A stretch of 64,000 nt of DNA from Enterococcus hirae ATCC 9790. GTDB lineage: Bacteria > Bacillota > Bacilli > Lactobacillales > Enterococcaceae. Every line of letters begins with the position of its first letter. The stretch's first letter is position 1. The notes under the pieces were generated by a model, which saw only the letters and a program-made list of their open reading frames with translations, searched no databases and was not told the origin of the DNA. The position numbers and the translations under genes were made by a program. The stretch is from the NCBI RefSeq assembly GCF_000271405.2, contig NC_018081.1, positions 2,524,912-2,588,911 of the forward strand, given 5' to 3'. Below are positions 1 to 8,562 of the stretch, piece after piece.

Positions 1-894
1 AAAGCGAAAGAGACAGAACAAGCAGCGGCTAATTTGGGCACGTTACAAGCACTGAGAGAACAAAGAGAAGAACCTGATGATAAAAAAATTAAGGTGTATA
101 TGGACAATTTTAAAAAGTCAAACAACCAGTTAGAAGCAAAATACAATAACTTAACGACTAACAGTCCTGATAAAAATGGAAAACTCAAAGAAAACCAATT
201 TGAGGAAATCACAAACACTGTGCAGTATGTTAAAGATAATAAACATAAAATGTCCCTGCTAGATAAAAAAGAGTCTAGAATCCAAGATAAATTAAGTAAT
301 GAAAAAGAGAGCCGAAAGAACATAAAAAATCAAATAAATGAAATAGATAATTCGTCATTTTTCAATAAAATTATAGTGTATTTTACAGGAGAGAAGAGAG
401 ATTTAACGAAAAAATTAGACACAAAAGATCAAAATATAGTAACTTATAATAAAGAATTGAGTACGATATCTGTAGATAAAGCAGCATATATAATGGAGAG
501 TGAAGCAGCAATAGATAAAATGTTACCCATAAGTCAAGAAAAACAGGCTGAGCTTAATGCTTTAAAAACGAATCTCAAAACTTTGATGAATGAGGTGAAT
601 CATTTATCTAAAAATACACAAGTAACCCAACAAATTGATCCCAAATTCAAGGATGATTTGACAAACTTAGAAAATTCGAATAAAATACTTTCGGAAAAAA
701 TTAAGAATTCAATAAAAATAGTTCAAAATTTAGCTGACCAAAAAAAGGAATTTGCAACAATGAGGGGTCAAAGTACATTTATTGATCTAAAAGAAAATGC
801 GAAGGAAAAACAAAGTGAAATTGTAAGTCAAGGGAAACAACCTGAAAAAAGTAAACAACCAGATAAATCAGAGCGGGGTTCCTCTTTTGCATAG
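1..894 (+). CDS. Coiled-coil protein of unknown function, 3' part only
   Basis: The reading frame is open through the first base of the window, so the gene starts upstream; a TTG at 34 has no ribosome site and is not a credible start. The visible ~297 residues are very rich in Lys, Glu, Asn and Gln and look like long coiled coil. One short more hydrophobic stretch sits near residues 120-135 of the visible part (FFNKIIVYF). The tail is Lys/Gln/Pro-rich (PEKSKQPDKS) and ends RGSSFA. No enzymatic motif or membrane anchor is visible. It could be the tail of a structural or mobilisation protein; I do not recognise it. Confidence 0.6.
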   Translation, partial: KAKETEQAAANLGTLQALREQREEPDDKKIKVYMDNFKKSNNQLEAKYNNLTTNSPDKNGKLKENQFEEITNTVQYVKDNKHKMSLLDKKESRIQDKLSNEKESRKNIKNQINEIDNSSFFNKIIVYFTGEKRDLTKKLDTKDQNIVTYNKELSTISVDKAAYIMESEAAIDKMLPISQEKQAELNALKTNLKTLMNEVNHLSKNTQVTQQIDPKFKDDLTNLENSNKILSEKIKNSIKIVQNLADQKKEFATMRGQSTFIDLKENAKEKQSEIVSQGKQPEKSKQPDKSERGSSFA

Positions 895-957
895 CATAAA
901 TAGCATATAATAAGTATAGAATATTGATTTTAGCGTATACATAAAGAAATAAACTAG

Positions 958-1082
958 AACGAGGTTGAGACAAAGGTATTTAGCGTCAAGAAATAAGCAG
1001 GAATTTCCAAAATTTGCTTTTCAACTTTTTGGTCAATCCCTGCTTATTTTTCGAAGATGTTACTTTTGTCTCAGTCTCATTT
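958..1082. repeat. Intergenic inverted-repeat element, copy A
   Basis: The ends GAGGTTGAGACAAAG (961) and CTTTTGTCTCAGTCTC (1063) are imperfect inverted repeats, with a nested AATAAGCAGG/CCTGCTTATT pair at 992 and 1039. A related element lies inverted at 43299-43520. It sits between two convergent genes and could also act as a terminator. Confidence 0.6.
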
Positions 1083-1097
1083 TTAGGACGATTCAAG

Positions 1098-2408
1098 TTA
1101 TTTTTTTGCTAATGCTTCTTCAATAATCTCTTCATCTTTTTTCAACCCGTTAAAAACAAGATTCAAAACGATCGCTGTCACGCTACTCATGACGATCCCA
1201 TTCCCCGTAAACATTTGAACTGTTGGGGGTAATTGGCTAAATAAAGTCGGCATAATATTGAATCCTAAGCCAAAACCAATCGAAACAGCAGTAATCAAGA
1301 GATTTTTGTCATTCGTAAAATCAACTTCCATCAACATCCGAATACCTTGAACAGCAACCATCCCAAACATGACTAACATACCGCCACCTAGAACTGGCTC
1401 TGGAATGATTTGTGCTAAAGCACCTATTTTAGGAAATAATCCAAGAATAATCAAAAAAATTGCAGAGAAATAAATTGGTTTTCTTGTCTTGATACCAGAA
1501 AGTTGGACTAGCCCAACATTTTGAGAAAAACCAGTGTAAGGGAAAGTATTGAAAATCCCACCTAAAATAACCGCCAGACCTTCGGCACGATAGCCTTTTT
1601 TCAATTCTTCTTCGCCCACTTTTTGTCCAGTGATATCCCCTAGCGCAAAGTAAACACCTGTTGACTCTACCATACTCACAATAGAAATAATGATCATCAA
1701 CAAGATCGACCAGACATCAAAAGTTGGTTTTCCAAAATAAAAAGGTTGAGGCACGTGAAAAACAGGTGCTTGACCAATCGCACTTAAATCCACCATTCCC
1801 AGTACAGCAGCTAAAATACTCCCGCCAACTAAACCGATCAGTACAGCAATCGAGCGAACAAACCCTTTAGCTAACATTTGTACTCCGACGATCAGTGCAA
1901 TTGTAACGAAAGCTAGCAATAAATTGGTTTGATTTCCAAAATTAGTCGCAGATGAATCGCCACCGCCCATTTTTTCGATTGCAACTGGAATCAACGTCAA
2001 CCCAATCACGGTAATGACCGTCCCAGTCACGATCGGCGGAAATAATCGTTTGATCTTTGAGAAAAATCCAGACACTAAAACAACAAAAATACCAGAAGCG
2101 ATAATCGAACCATAAATTGCCCCAACACCTTGGTCGCTCCCAATTAGGATCAGTGGTGCAACTGCTTGAATGGCACAACCTAAAACAACTGGCAACCCAA
2201 TACCAAAAAAACGATTAACCGTCAATTGTAATAATGTTGCTAAGCCACACATAAAAATATCAATCGAGATCAAGTACGTCATTTGCTCTTGATTAAACCC
2301 TAGTCCCGTACCGATCAGCAAAGGAACAGCAACTGCCCCAGCATACATTGCTAAGAGATGTTGTAAACCTAATACTGCGGCTTGGCCATTTTTTGTTTCT
2401 TTCTCCAC
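1098..2408 (-). CDS. pbuX: Xanthine/purine permease (NCS2 family)
   Basis: A 436-aa integral membrane protein of about 12-14 hydrophobic segments and normal length for nucleobase:cation symporter-2 permeases. It should import xanthine with protons or Na+. The NCS2 core is visible around residues 80-120 (GLPVVLGCAIQAVAPL) and 280-300 (NTFPYTGFSQNVG), the second being the family's substrate-site signature. The start is GTG (MEKETKNG), 2 nt after the xpt stop, with the AGGAGG inside the end of xpt serving as ribosome site. The pairing with xpt behind a purine riboswitch makes xanthine a better guess than uracil. Sure of the family, fairly sure of the substrate. Confidence 0.9.
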   Translation of the reverse strand: MEKETKNGQAAVLGLQHLLAMYAGAVAVPLLIGTGLGFNQEQMTYLISIDIFMCGLATLLQLTVNRFFGIGLPVVLGCAIQAVAPLILIGSDQGVGAIYGSIIASGIFVVLVSGFFSKIKRLFPPIVTGTVITVIGLTLIPVAIEKMGGGDSSATNFGNQTNLLLAFVTIALIVGVQMLAKGFVRSIAVLIGLVGGSILAAVLGMVDLSAIGQAPVFHVPQPFYFGKPTFDVWSILLMIIISIVSMVESTGVYFALGDITGQKVGEEELKKGYRAEGLAVILGGIFNTFPYTGFSQNVGLVQLSGIKTRKPIYFSAIFLIILGLFPKIGALAQIIPEPVLGGGMLVMFGMVAVQGIRMLMEVDFTNDKNLLITAVSIGFGLGFNIMPTLFSQLPPTVQMFTGNGIVMSSVTAIVLNLVFNGLKKDEEIIEEALAKK

Positions 2409-2410
2409 CT

Positions 2411-2992
2411 TTATGCATCCTCCTCAAGAAATTCAACTTGTCCGTTGGATAATGCCGCAATTCGTGCCAATGAAACAACTTTCAAGCCCATTTCTTCTAA
2501 TAGCTGACGGCCATCTTGGAACGATTTTTCAATCAGGATGCCGATCCCTTCGACTCCTGCACCTGCTTGGCGGCACAATTCAACCAACCCTTTCGCCGCT
2601 TGACCGTTCGCTAAGAAATCATCAATGATTAAAACCTTGTCCTCTGCAGATAAAAATTTACGAGAGATAGAAATCGTACTAGTCACTTGTTTTGTAAAGG
2701 AATAAACAGAAGTAGTCAGCAATTCTTCATCCATCGTCAAGCTTTTGGCTTTTCTGGCAAAAATCATTGGTACATTTAATGTCTGTGCCACAAATAAAGC
2801 TGGTGCAATTCCAGAAGCTTCAATCGTTACCACTTTAGTGATTCCTTGATCTTTGAAAACTTCCGCAAATCGTTGGCCTATTTGTTCCATTAATACCGGA
2901 TCCACTTGATGCGTCACAAAGCTATCTACTTTTAAGACGCCTTCACCTAGCACACGGCCATCTTTTTGAATACGTTCCACTAATTCTTTCAC
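2411..2992 (-). CDS. xpt: Xanthine phosphoribosyltransferase
   Basis: Converts xanthine and PRPP to XMP in purine salvage, in the cytosol. The start is placed at GTG 2992 ([12 protein letters not shown]) because an AAAGGGG ribosome site lies just upstream and the resulting 193 aa matches Xpt length; the longer frame from 3025 would add 11 unsupported residues. The PRPP-binding loop [14 protein letters not shown] is at about 123-136, and [21 protein letters not shown] and ARKAKSLT follow the Xpt pattern. First gene of xpt-pbuX, under the guanine-type riboswitch at 3160-3222. Confidence 0.93.
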   Translation of the reverse strand: MKELVERIQKDGRVLGEGVLKVDSFVTHQVDPVLMEQIGQRFAEVFKDQGITKVVTIEASGIAPALFVAQTLNVPMIFARKAKSLTMDEELLTTSVYSFTKQVTSTISISRKFLSAEDKVLIIDDFLANGQAAKGLVELCRQAGAGVEGIGILIEKSFQDGRQLLEEMGLKVVSLARIAALSNGQVEFLEEDA

Positions 2993-3111
2993 TTTATTTT
3001 CCCCTTTTTCATTTATTGATATCAAAGCTAACCACTATTCGACCTCATGGATCACCCTTTCAAGGTTTCAAGCTCGTGCGAAATACGCAAAAATGCCTGC
3101 TTTTTAAACAA

Positions 3112-3144
3112 AAAAACCCTTTTACTAAATAAGTAAAAAGGGTG
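3112..3144 (-). terminator. Riboswitch-controlled intrinsic terminator
   Basis: On the minus strand a stem ACCCTTTTTACT / AGTAAAAGGGT closes over a short loop and runs into seven T. It lies between the purine aptamer and xpt, the standard position of a transcription-attenuating expression platform. Confidence 0.85.
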
Positions 3145-3159
3145 CAAGACACTCTTTCA

Positions 3160-3222
3160 CTTATAGTCCAGCATTTACGGTGCTGGCTAGAAACTGTCAT
3201 CCTTATCATGACGATATATAAG
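3160..3222 (-). promoter_or_regulatory. Purine (guanine-type) riboswitch aptamer
   Basis: Read on the minus strand: P1 CTTATA/TATAAG; P2 GTCAT/ATGAC around a GATAAGG loop; the conserved J2/3 AGTTTCTAGC; P3 CCAGCA/TGCTGG around CCGTAAA; then GACTAT. The C in GACTAT corresponds to position 74 of the family, which selects guanine, hypoxanthine or xanthine over adenine. It precedes a terminator and xpt-pbuX, so purine excess should switch the operon off. Confidence 0.93.
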
Positions 3223-3496
3223 TGGGCTATATCACTACGTTCCTTCGATCCTCTTAAGAAACAAAATAGTGATCTATTTTGCTCAAGTAGTCTAGAAGTA
3301 GCTTTAATAAAATATGTTGATTGGTTCAAGCATTCATAATCGTTGTTTGGCACTTTTAATGTTAGCTTTTGTTCCAAACGATGAAAACAGTTTAACATCT
3401 GTTTCAGAAAGTGACAACCAACTTTCACTATTTTTTTCTAAAATCTAATATTTTTGATCTCACTCAGCAAGGTTGTTCGGTATTTATGACAGAAAT

Positions 3497-3546
3497 AAAG
3501 AGAAAAAAGAGAATTTACGTGAGTGCCACGATTTTTTCTCTTTTTT
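3497..3546 (-). terminator. Terminator of the cell-wall operon
   Basis: AAGAGAAAAAA/TTTTTTCTCTT forms a long stem with an inner CGTG/CACG pair, followed by T-rich sequence on the minus strand just past the stop at 3563. The stretch 3223-3496 upstream of the riboswitch shows no gene; it should hold the xpt promoter, which I could not place with confidence. Confidence 0.7.
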
Positions 3547-3562
3547 GACTTGTTTTTGATTA

Positions 3563-4246
3563 TTATGATTCCTCTTGCTTTTCAAGTTGTCGATACTTTT
3601 CCATTTTACGACTAAATAATTCCCCGTTACTTGGAGGAGTATAGGTAATAGCGTTCGCTCCAGCTTTGATCGTATCCAAGATGCTTTGATCTGTTGGACC
3701 ACCAGTAGCAATAATCGGTAGTTCCGGATACTTTTCTCGGAAAAATTTTACCGTTTCAGTTGTTTCTTTCCCTGCACTGATATTGATGATCGTAATACCT
3801 GCTGCCAATTTTTCATCGATTTCTGTATATTTCGATGTCACTGTACTAATCACTGGGATATCCACTGCACGACAAACTTCTTGAACTGTTTCAAGTGGTG
3901 TGGGTGCATTTAAAACGACTCCTAACGATCCTTGCGCTTCAGCGAATAAGCTCATGTAAGAAGAGCGCGTGCCTTGCGTTAGACCTCCGCCAACACCTGA
4001 AAATACTGGAATGTCTGCTGCTTCGATAATACTTTTAGTGATTGCAGGATGCGGAGTAAATGGGTACACAGCAATCACGGCATTTGCATTTGTATTCCGG
4101 ACAATTGCTATATCAGTAGTAAAAATAATCGATCGGATCAGTTTTCCAAAAATCTTAATACCACTTGCCTCCATAATGACCTCCGGTACTCTAACGATAT
4201 CTTTTCGTAGCTCGGTCATAATTTCAGGGGTAAATTGCTCTGCCAT
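3563..4246 (-). CDS. TIM-barrel (phosphate-binding type) protein, putative hydrolase
   Basis: A 227-aa soluble protein with a beta/alpha-barrel pattern: alternating hydrophobic strands (NAVIAVYPF, IPVFSGVGGG, LGVVLNAP, IPVISTVTS, ITIINISAG) and a C-terminal IIATGGPT followed by ANAITYTPP, like phosphate-binding loops of barrel enzymes. The start at 4246 (MAEQFTPEIM) is chosen for the GGGAG ribosome site; the longer frame runs back into the preceding gene. Last gene of a four-gene operon with glucosaminidase and VanY-like genes. Such proteins are often labelled hydrolase; I see no motif that fixes a reaction. Confidence 0.75.
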   Translation of the reverse strand: MAEQFTPEIMTELRKDIVRVPEVIMEASGIKIFGKLIRSIIFTTDIAIVRNTNANAVIAVYPFTPHPAITKSIIEAADIPVFSGVGGGLTQGTRSSYMSLFAEAQGSLGVVLNAPTPLETVQEVCRAVDIPVISTVTSKYTEIDEKLAAGITIINISAGKETTETVKFFREKYPELPIIATGGPTDQSILDTIKAGANAITYTPPSNGELFSRKMEKYRQLEKQEES

Positions 4247-4268
4247 CTTGCCACTCCCTTTTTCATAG

Positions 4269-4886
4269 TTATTGATCATATTGATCCAAGTGATAGGTTT
4301 CAATGACTTGGATAATTTTTTGTGCGTAGGAAGGGTCAGTTGCGTAGCCTGCGTCTTGCAGTGCTTGGGCAGCTTCACGATAGTTCGTAGCCGTGATCAC
4401 TTTTTCATATAATGCTGGATTCCAATCTACCCCATTCACAAAAAGTTGTGTGTGAGAGTCCATCGATTGTTCCCATGAATCATACACACGAAAATCTCCT
4501 TGGATCGTGACCCATTCTTCATTCACAAATTCCTTTGTTTCTAAATTGACCTTTTTTTGATCACCATATGCTTTAATTCCAAAAAGATTATTGTATTGAC
4601 TGGCTAACGTACTCTCGCCCCAGTTTGATTCAAGAATTGCCTGACCTAAAATGATACTTGGGAGAACGCCATAGCCGGTTTGTAATTCTTTCGCATGAGG
4701 AGCTAATCGATCAATAAATTGTTGATGTGTTTGTGCCTCATTGTTATTCTGTTCTTGCCCAACAAGAGGCGCTGACAAGCCTCGTAAAGAGAGAACAAAA
4801 GCTATCATCAACAATATTCCACCAAAAATCACAGCAATCAAGCGTAATGAATTACGTTTTTGTTTCTTCCATTTTTTTTTGGCCAT
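4269..4886 (-). CDS. Membrane-anchored glucosaminidase (GH73-type)
   Basis: A 205-aa protein with a basic N-terminus (KKKWKKQKR), one membrane segment at about residues 16-34 without a clear cleavage site, and a glucosaminidase domain from about 55 to the end. The motif ILGQAILESNWGES holds the expected catalytic Glu; NLFGIKA and YREAAQALQDAGYATDPSYAQKI are typical of LytG/AcmA-like domains. It should hydrolyse GlcNAc-MurNAc bonds outside the membrane. It has no LysM or other wall-binding repeats, so it probably stays membrane-tethered. It sits 9 nt after the VanY-like gene and is likely co-transcribed with it. Confidence 0.88.
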   Translation of the reverse strand: MAKKKWKKQKRNSLRLIAVIFGGILLMIAFVLSLRGLSAPLVGQEQNNNEAQTHQQFIDRLAPHAKELQTGYGVLPSIILGQAILESNWGESTLASQYNNLFGIKAYGDQKKVNLETKEFVNEEWVTIQGDFRVYDSWEQSMDSHTQLFVNGVDWNPALYEKVITATNYREAAQALQDAGYATDPSYAQKIIQVIETYHLDQYDQ

Positions 4887-4895
4887 TCACTACTC

Positions 4896-5717
4896 CTATT
4901 TCTTTTGTAATTGTTCTAAGTATTCTTCTAATGTGATATCATGTTTCGAAATATAGGCCGCACTTTCTTCTCCAACATAACGTAGGTGCCATGGTTCATA
5001 CGTGATTTTTGTAATATCTTGACGATCTTTAGGATAACGTATGATAAATCCATATTTAGGCGCATTTTCAGCAATCCATTTTGCCCCTGGTTGATCTCCA
5101 TAACTTGCCTCTAAAAGCTGTGAAGGATAATTATTATACCAATTTTCATCCACTACATCGACCGCTAAGCCTGTATGATGTTCGCTATGTCCAGGGACGG
5201 TGATTGTTTGTTTCGTGATTGCTGTCGCCTCTTCTTCTGAAACATGTTGACTACTCATCACTTCTTGGACATTTTGTGTAAACACCTGTTGCTGTGCTGC
5301 AACCGAACGATATGCGGAGACCATCACTAAAGGAAACCCTGCAGATTGTGCTGCTTTCGCAAAATCTTCATAATGGGATTCGATACGTTTATCGATCAAA
5401 TAACCATTGGGCAGTGATGCCAGTTGCGTGTCTTCATTGATTTCTTTTTCGATTTTATGATCAGGTCCTACCAAGACAAGATCCCAATCGGTCGATTGAA
5501 CCTTTGGTAGATCTTCACTTTTTTTGGTTGAATCCTTCACTTTAGTTTCTTTGGAACTCTTTGTTGTCTGTTTGGTTACTTGTTCAGTTGTTTGATTTTC
5601 TGCTTGGACGTCAGATTTCATGTGTTGCTCGCTTACAAAGATGTACCCCATTGCGGCAACCATGATCACAACTGCTCCAAACCCTAAAACTTTATTCACT
5701 CTTAAAAATCCTCTCAT
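4896..5717 (-). CDS. D,D-carboxypeptidase, VanY/DdcY-like (M15B)
   Basis: A 273-aa membrane-anchored or secreted protein: hydrophobic segment at about 8-26, a Thr/Lys/Glu-rich linker to about 70, then a peptidase M15B domain. Zn-site and catalytic motifs are all present: SAYRS, PGHSEHHTGLAVDV (His and Asp ligands) and EPWHLRYVG (catalytic Glu and His ligand). It should remove the terminal D-Ala from peptidoglycan stem peptides. The start overlaps the preceding gene's stop by 4 nt, so translation is probably coupled. No VanS/VanR or vanA/B-like ligase is nearby, so this is ordinary wall trimming, not a resistance cluster. Confidence 0.88.
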   Translation of the reverse strand: MRGFLRVNKVLGFGAVVIMVAAMGYIFVSEQHMKSDVQAENQTTEQVTKQTTKSSKETKVKDSTKKSEDLPKVQSTDWDLVLVGPDHKIEKEINEDTQLASLPNGYLIDKRIESHYEDFAKAAQSAGFPLVMVSAYRSVAAQQQVFTQNVQEVMSSQHVSEEEATAITKQTITVPGHSEHHTGLAVDVVDENWYNNYPSQLLEASYGDQPGAKWIAENAPKYGFIIRYPKDRQDITKITYEPWHLRYVGEESAAYISKHDITLEEYLEQLQKK

Positions 5718-6250
5718 TCCTTTTTATGTTCATTTTTTTCATGAACATAGGTTTCTTCCAAATTCTCGTTTACCCAATCCAACAGTTCCAATTTCTCGCC
5801 TTCGATCTGTCTTTGAACGTCTGCAGGTAATCGAAAGTTCAAGATGTCGTCATAACCCCATTCATCATAATTAATACTTACCTTCAAGTCAAGGAACCCT
5901 GTAAGATATTGATCGTTTTTTAATGGAATCAATTCGACTTTGGCAGGACCATCCGTTAACCATTTTTGAGCGATTCTCGTTTTGATTTGTTTATACTCTG
6001 CCACTGCAGTCGTCCTTTTTTCAGGGAAAATGATCGTTTGTCGTAAAATCTTTTGCGTAAGCATCCATTCATAATCAGTAAACAGGTTTTTGATTTTCTG
6101 CATGGTTTCAGATGGAAGGTTCTTCTCTCCTCGTTTCCAGCCTTCCCACTGCGCTTCGTCAATTACTAAATAGTCCTCTAAAAAATTCTTTTCTGTTGCG
6201 TACTGTTCCAGTAATACACTAAGAATCAAATCAACATAAACTTGATGCAT
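5714..6250 (-). CDS. Conserved unknown protein, 178 aa
   Basis: A soluble, acidic protein without signal peptide. The N-terminal ~60 residues (YLVIDEAQWEGWKRGEKNLPSETMQKIKN) look like a degenerate helix-turn-helix, as in phage-type repressors where a Trp-x-x-W/G turn precedes the recognition helix. The rest has no motif I recognise. First gene of the four-gene wall operon, overlapping the VanY-like gene by 4 nt, so it may be a regulator or housekeeping partner of it. The divergent promoter region 6251-6433 lies upstream. Confidence 0.65.
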   Translation of the reverse strand: MHQVYVDLILSVLLEQYATEKNFLEDYLVIDEAQWEGWKRGEKNLPSETMQKIKNLFTDYEWMLTQKILRQTIIFPEKRTTAVAEYKQIKTRIAQKWLTDGPAKVELIPLKNDQYLTGFLDLKVSINYDEWGYDDILNFRLPADVQRQIEGEKLELLDWVNENLEETYVHEKNEHKKE

Positions 6251-6353
6251 AAAAGTTTCCCCCTCTACTCATTTTACTTAAATTTCAAAAAAATTCACTA
6301 CGGCTTTACTTTTTCTTATTAAAGTACTCTAACACAAATTTTAACGATTCATT

Positions 6354-6362
6354 TGGTATAAT
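6354..6362 (+). promoter_or_regulatory. Extended -10 promoter for the Gfo/Idh gene
   Basis: TGGTATAAT at 6354-6362 is a perfect TATAAT with an extended TGN motif, about 70 nt before the start at 6434. No good -35 is seen, which suits an extended -10 promoter. Confidence 0.55.
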
Positions 6363-6433
6363 TAAACAAGGACAATGGCATTTTTTCATTTCATTCACTA
6401 TATTAAATATAACACGAGAAGGAGTTTTGAAGT

Positions 6434-7387
6434 ATGAAAAAGTATCAATGGGGAATCATTGGCTTAGGAAATATTGCACATGAGTTTGCGGAACATTTTG
6501 ACCAAGAAACAAGCGAGTTGGCAGCAGTTGCTTCACGAACAATAGATAAAGCAGAAGCATTTGCACAACGCTATCATATTCCTAAAGCATATGGTAGTTA
6601 TCAAGAAATGCTTAATGACCAAGAAATCGATATTATTTATATTGCCGTTCCCAATCGTCAACATAGTCAACATATCATGGAAGCATTAGCAGCGAATAAG
6701 CATGTTTTATGTGAAAAAGCGATCACCATGAATAAAAAAGAACTGACCGAAGCAATGAAATTAGCAGAAGAAAAGAATCTAGTGTTAGCAGAAGCGATGA
6801 CGATTTTCAATATGCCATTGTATCAACAGTTACGTTCTTTGATCGATACAAACAAGCTTGGGGCATTAAAAATGATTCAAGCACCATTTGGCAGCTATAA
6901 AGATCCCGACCCAACCAATCGCTTTTTCAATCCTGAATTAGCTGGTGGTGCTTTATTAGATATTGGGACATATGCCGTCTCGTTTGCTCGTTTCTTTTTG
7001 AGCTCTCAACCAGAAGTTATTGCATCAACAATGGTACCATTTGAAACAGGTGTGGATGAACAGTCAGTGACTATTTTAAGGAATAAAGAAAATGAGTTAG
7101 CAACGATCAGTCTGACTTTCCAAGCCAAAATGCCTAAAGTGGGAATCGTTGCCTTTGAAGAAGGCTATATCACCATCACCGATTACCCTCGTGCGGATCG
7201 TGCGGAGATCATCTTCAATGACGGGACAAAAGAATGGATCGAAAGCGGCAGCACCGCGCAAGCCATGAATTATGAAATCGAAAATATGGTCAAAACTATT
7301 AAAGGCGAACTCCCTAACCGTTCGTTGTTTCTGACCCACGATGTCATCGAAATCCTTGATGGGATGCAAAAACTTTGGCAAAAATAA
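6434..7387 (+). CDS. Gfo/Idh/MocA family NAD(P)-dependent oxidoreductase
   Basis: A 317-aa cytosolic dehydrogenase. The N-terminal Rossmann fold starts with WGIIGLGNIA and continues VASRTIDKAEAFA; the family motif HVLCEKAITMNKKE, with the Glu-Lys of the EKP-type signature, is at about 95-108. The C-terminal alpha/beta domain has GGALLDIGTYAV, with the Asp and downstream Tyr expected at the sugar site. The ATG follows AGAAGGAG. Substrate is unknown; the family acts on sugars, inositols and trans-dihydrodiols. It stands alone between a divergent operon and a strong terminator. Confidence 0.88.
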   Translation: MKKYQWGIIGLGNIAHEFAEHFDQETSELAAVASRTIDKAEAFAQRYHIPKAYGSYQEMLNDQEIDIIYIAVPNRQHSQHIMEALAANKHVLCEKAITMNKKELTEAMKLAEEKNLVLAEAMTIFNMPLYQQLRSLIDTNKLGALKMIQAPFGSYKDPDPTNRFFNPELAGGALLDIGTYAVSFARFFLSSQPEVIASTMVPFETGVDEQSVTILRNKENELATISLTFQAKMPKVGIVAFEEGYITITDYPRADRAEIIFNDGTKEWIESGSTAQAMNYEIENMVKTIKGELPNRSLFLTHDVIEILDGMQKLWQK

Positions 7388-7425
7388 GCTCCTTGAAATA
7401 AGCTGGAATTTTTCAAAAACATGAA

Positions 7426-7469
7426 AAGCTGTTTAAGCAACGGAGACATCCCCAATGCTTAAACAGCTT
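7426..7469 (+). terminator. Bidirectional terminator
   Basis: A perfect 14-bp stem AAGCTGTTTAAGCA/TGCTTAAACAGCTT with a 16-nt loop, then T-rich sequence, placed between convergent genes ending at 7387 and 7500. Confidence 0.88.
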
Positions 7470-7499
7470 CTCTTTATTTCATTCATTGAACTGAATAAT

Positions 7500-8453
7500 T
7501 TAACCAATCGATTGTTGCGAAAATTCCGCTTTGATTTCAATAAAGCTCTTAAAGGATTGCAAAAATTGAAACAATTCTGCTCGATCTTCAAATTCTAAAC
7601 GTTCTTTGGGCATAGCCATGTCCCGATATAGTTCGTAGACTTCTTCAATCCGCTTCAATAATTCTTTTCCATCATTTTTTTCGGAAAAAGTTTCTGCAGT
7701 ATAAACCAACAAGCCGTAAATATGCTTGCCATAAGGAACCGGGTCTTGGATTCGATCCAGATTCCCCTGCATATCTTTGATCACGTTGATTTGGGTTCGA
7801 CGCATGGAAAAATACGTTTCATAGTATTGCGTTTGTTTCACCCAGTAATTCTCTTGGTACTTCCTAGCATCGCTCTGACTTTCTCTTACGAAAGCCAACA
7901 ATTTATCACAAAGCAGTTGATTGTTGGTATTTCTTCCAGTCAGTAGGAAATCAGCCATGTTGTTTAAAATGATACGAAACTCTTCTTCGATCAATTGTTG
8001 ATTTTTTTGTAGCTGTTTTTTGATATCCGGCATATAGATATTCGCTACTAATGCAAAAAAGACACCGATAGCCATTAAACTTGCTGCATTACCGATCAAC
8101 GACCAACTCATATTTTTTTCACTTAAATAGTGTGTGACTAGCACAGAATTTACGACAATTCCATCCGTCAATTTTAACCCAACAGTCAGAGGAATAAACA
8201 GTAGTAGGAACAAGCCAAACCCCAAGATCGTATAATCAAAAATAAAAAAACTAATAAAAGCAATCACAGTTGCTAAAATAAATGCCGTAATCCTTAACAT
8301 CCCAGTTCTTAAAGTTGAACGTTTCGTGTTGCCCACACTTAACAAAGCAATGATTCCTGCTGAAGGCCAAAACAATAATGAAAACATTTGGGCGGTAACC
8401 ATGGACAACATACTACTAACCACTGTTTTCACGGTCCTCATTCCGATACGCAT
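7500..8453 (-). CDS. Aromatic-acid-exporter/FUSC-type membrane protein (DUF939-like)
   Basis: A 317-aa membrane protein: about four to six hydrophobic segments in residues 1-140, then a cytoplasmic helical domain rich in charged residues to the end. The opening RIGMRTVKTVVSSMLSMVTAQ, with an Arg-Thr-x-K-T pattern, is typical of the YgaE/ArAE_1 group. The start is taken at ATG 8453 after GAGGGG; a TTG six bases earlier overlaps the ribosome site. Related proteins are suggested efflux components for aromatic carboxylic acids; the substrate here is unknown. A divergent gene of the same family begins at 8563. Confidence 0.8.
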   Translation of the reverse strand: MRIGMRTVKTVVSSMLSMVTAQMFSLLFWPSAGIIALLSVGNTKRSTLRTGMLRITAFILATVIAFISFFIFDYTILGFGLFLLLFIPLTVGLKLTDGIVVNSVLVTHYLSEKNMSWSLIGNAASLMAIGVFFALVANIYMPDIKKQLQKNQQLIEEEFRIILNNMADFLLTGRNTNNQLLCDKLLAFVRESQSDARKYQENYWVKQTQYYETYFSMRRTQINVIKDMQGNLDRIQDPVPYGKHIYGLLVYTAETFSEKNDGKELLKRIEEVYELYRDMAMPKERLEFEDRAELFQFLQSFKSFIEIKAEFSQQSIG

Positions 8454-8562
8454 AAGCAACCCCTCTCTTTTCTTAGAATTATACTAAAAGACTTAGCTAA
8501 AAACTAGCAATCTCTTTAAAAGTTCGTTATCCTATTAAAAAGGACTAAAAGGAGAATAAGCG

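Noticed and set aside
3060-3428. 122-codon minus-strand frame and plus-strand frames across the riboswitch
   Set aside because: They run through the purine aptamer and terminator, which explain the sequence better.
4896-5717. VanY as part of a vancomycin-resistance cluster
   Set aside because: No ligase, dehydrogenase, VanX or two-component genes nearby; neighbours are ordinary wall enzymes.
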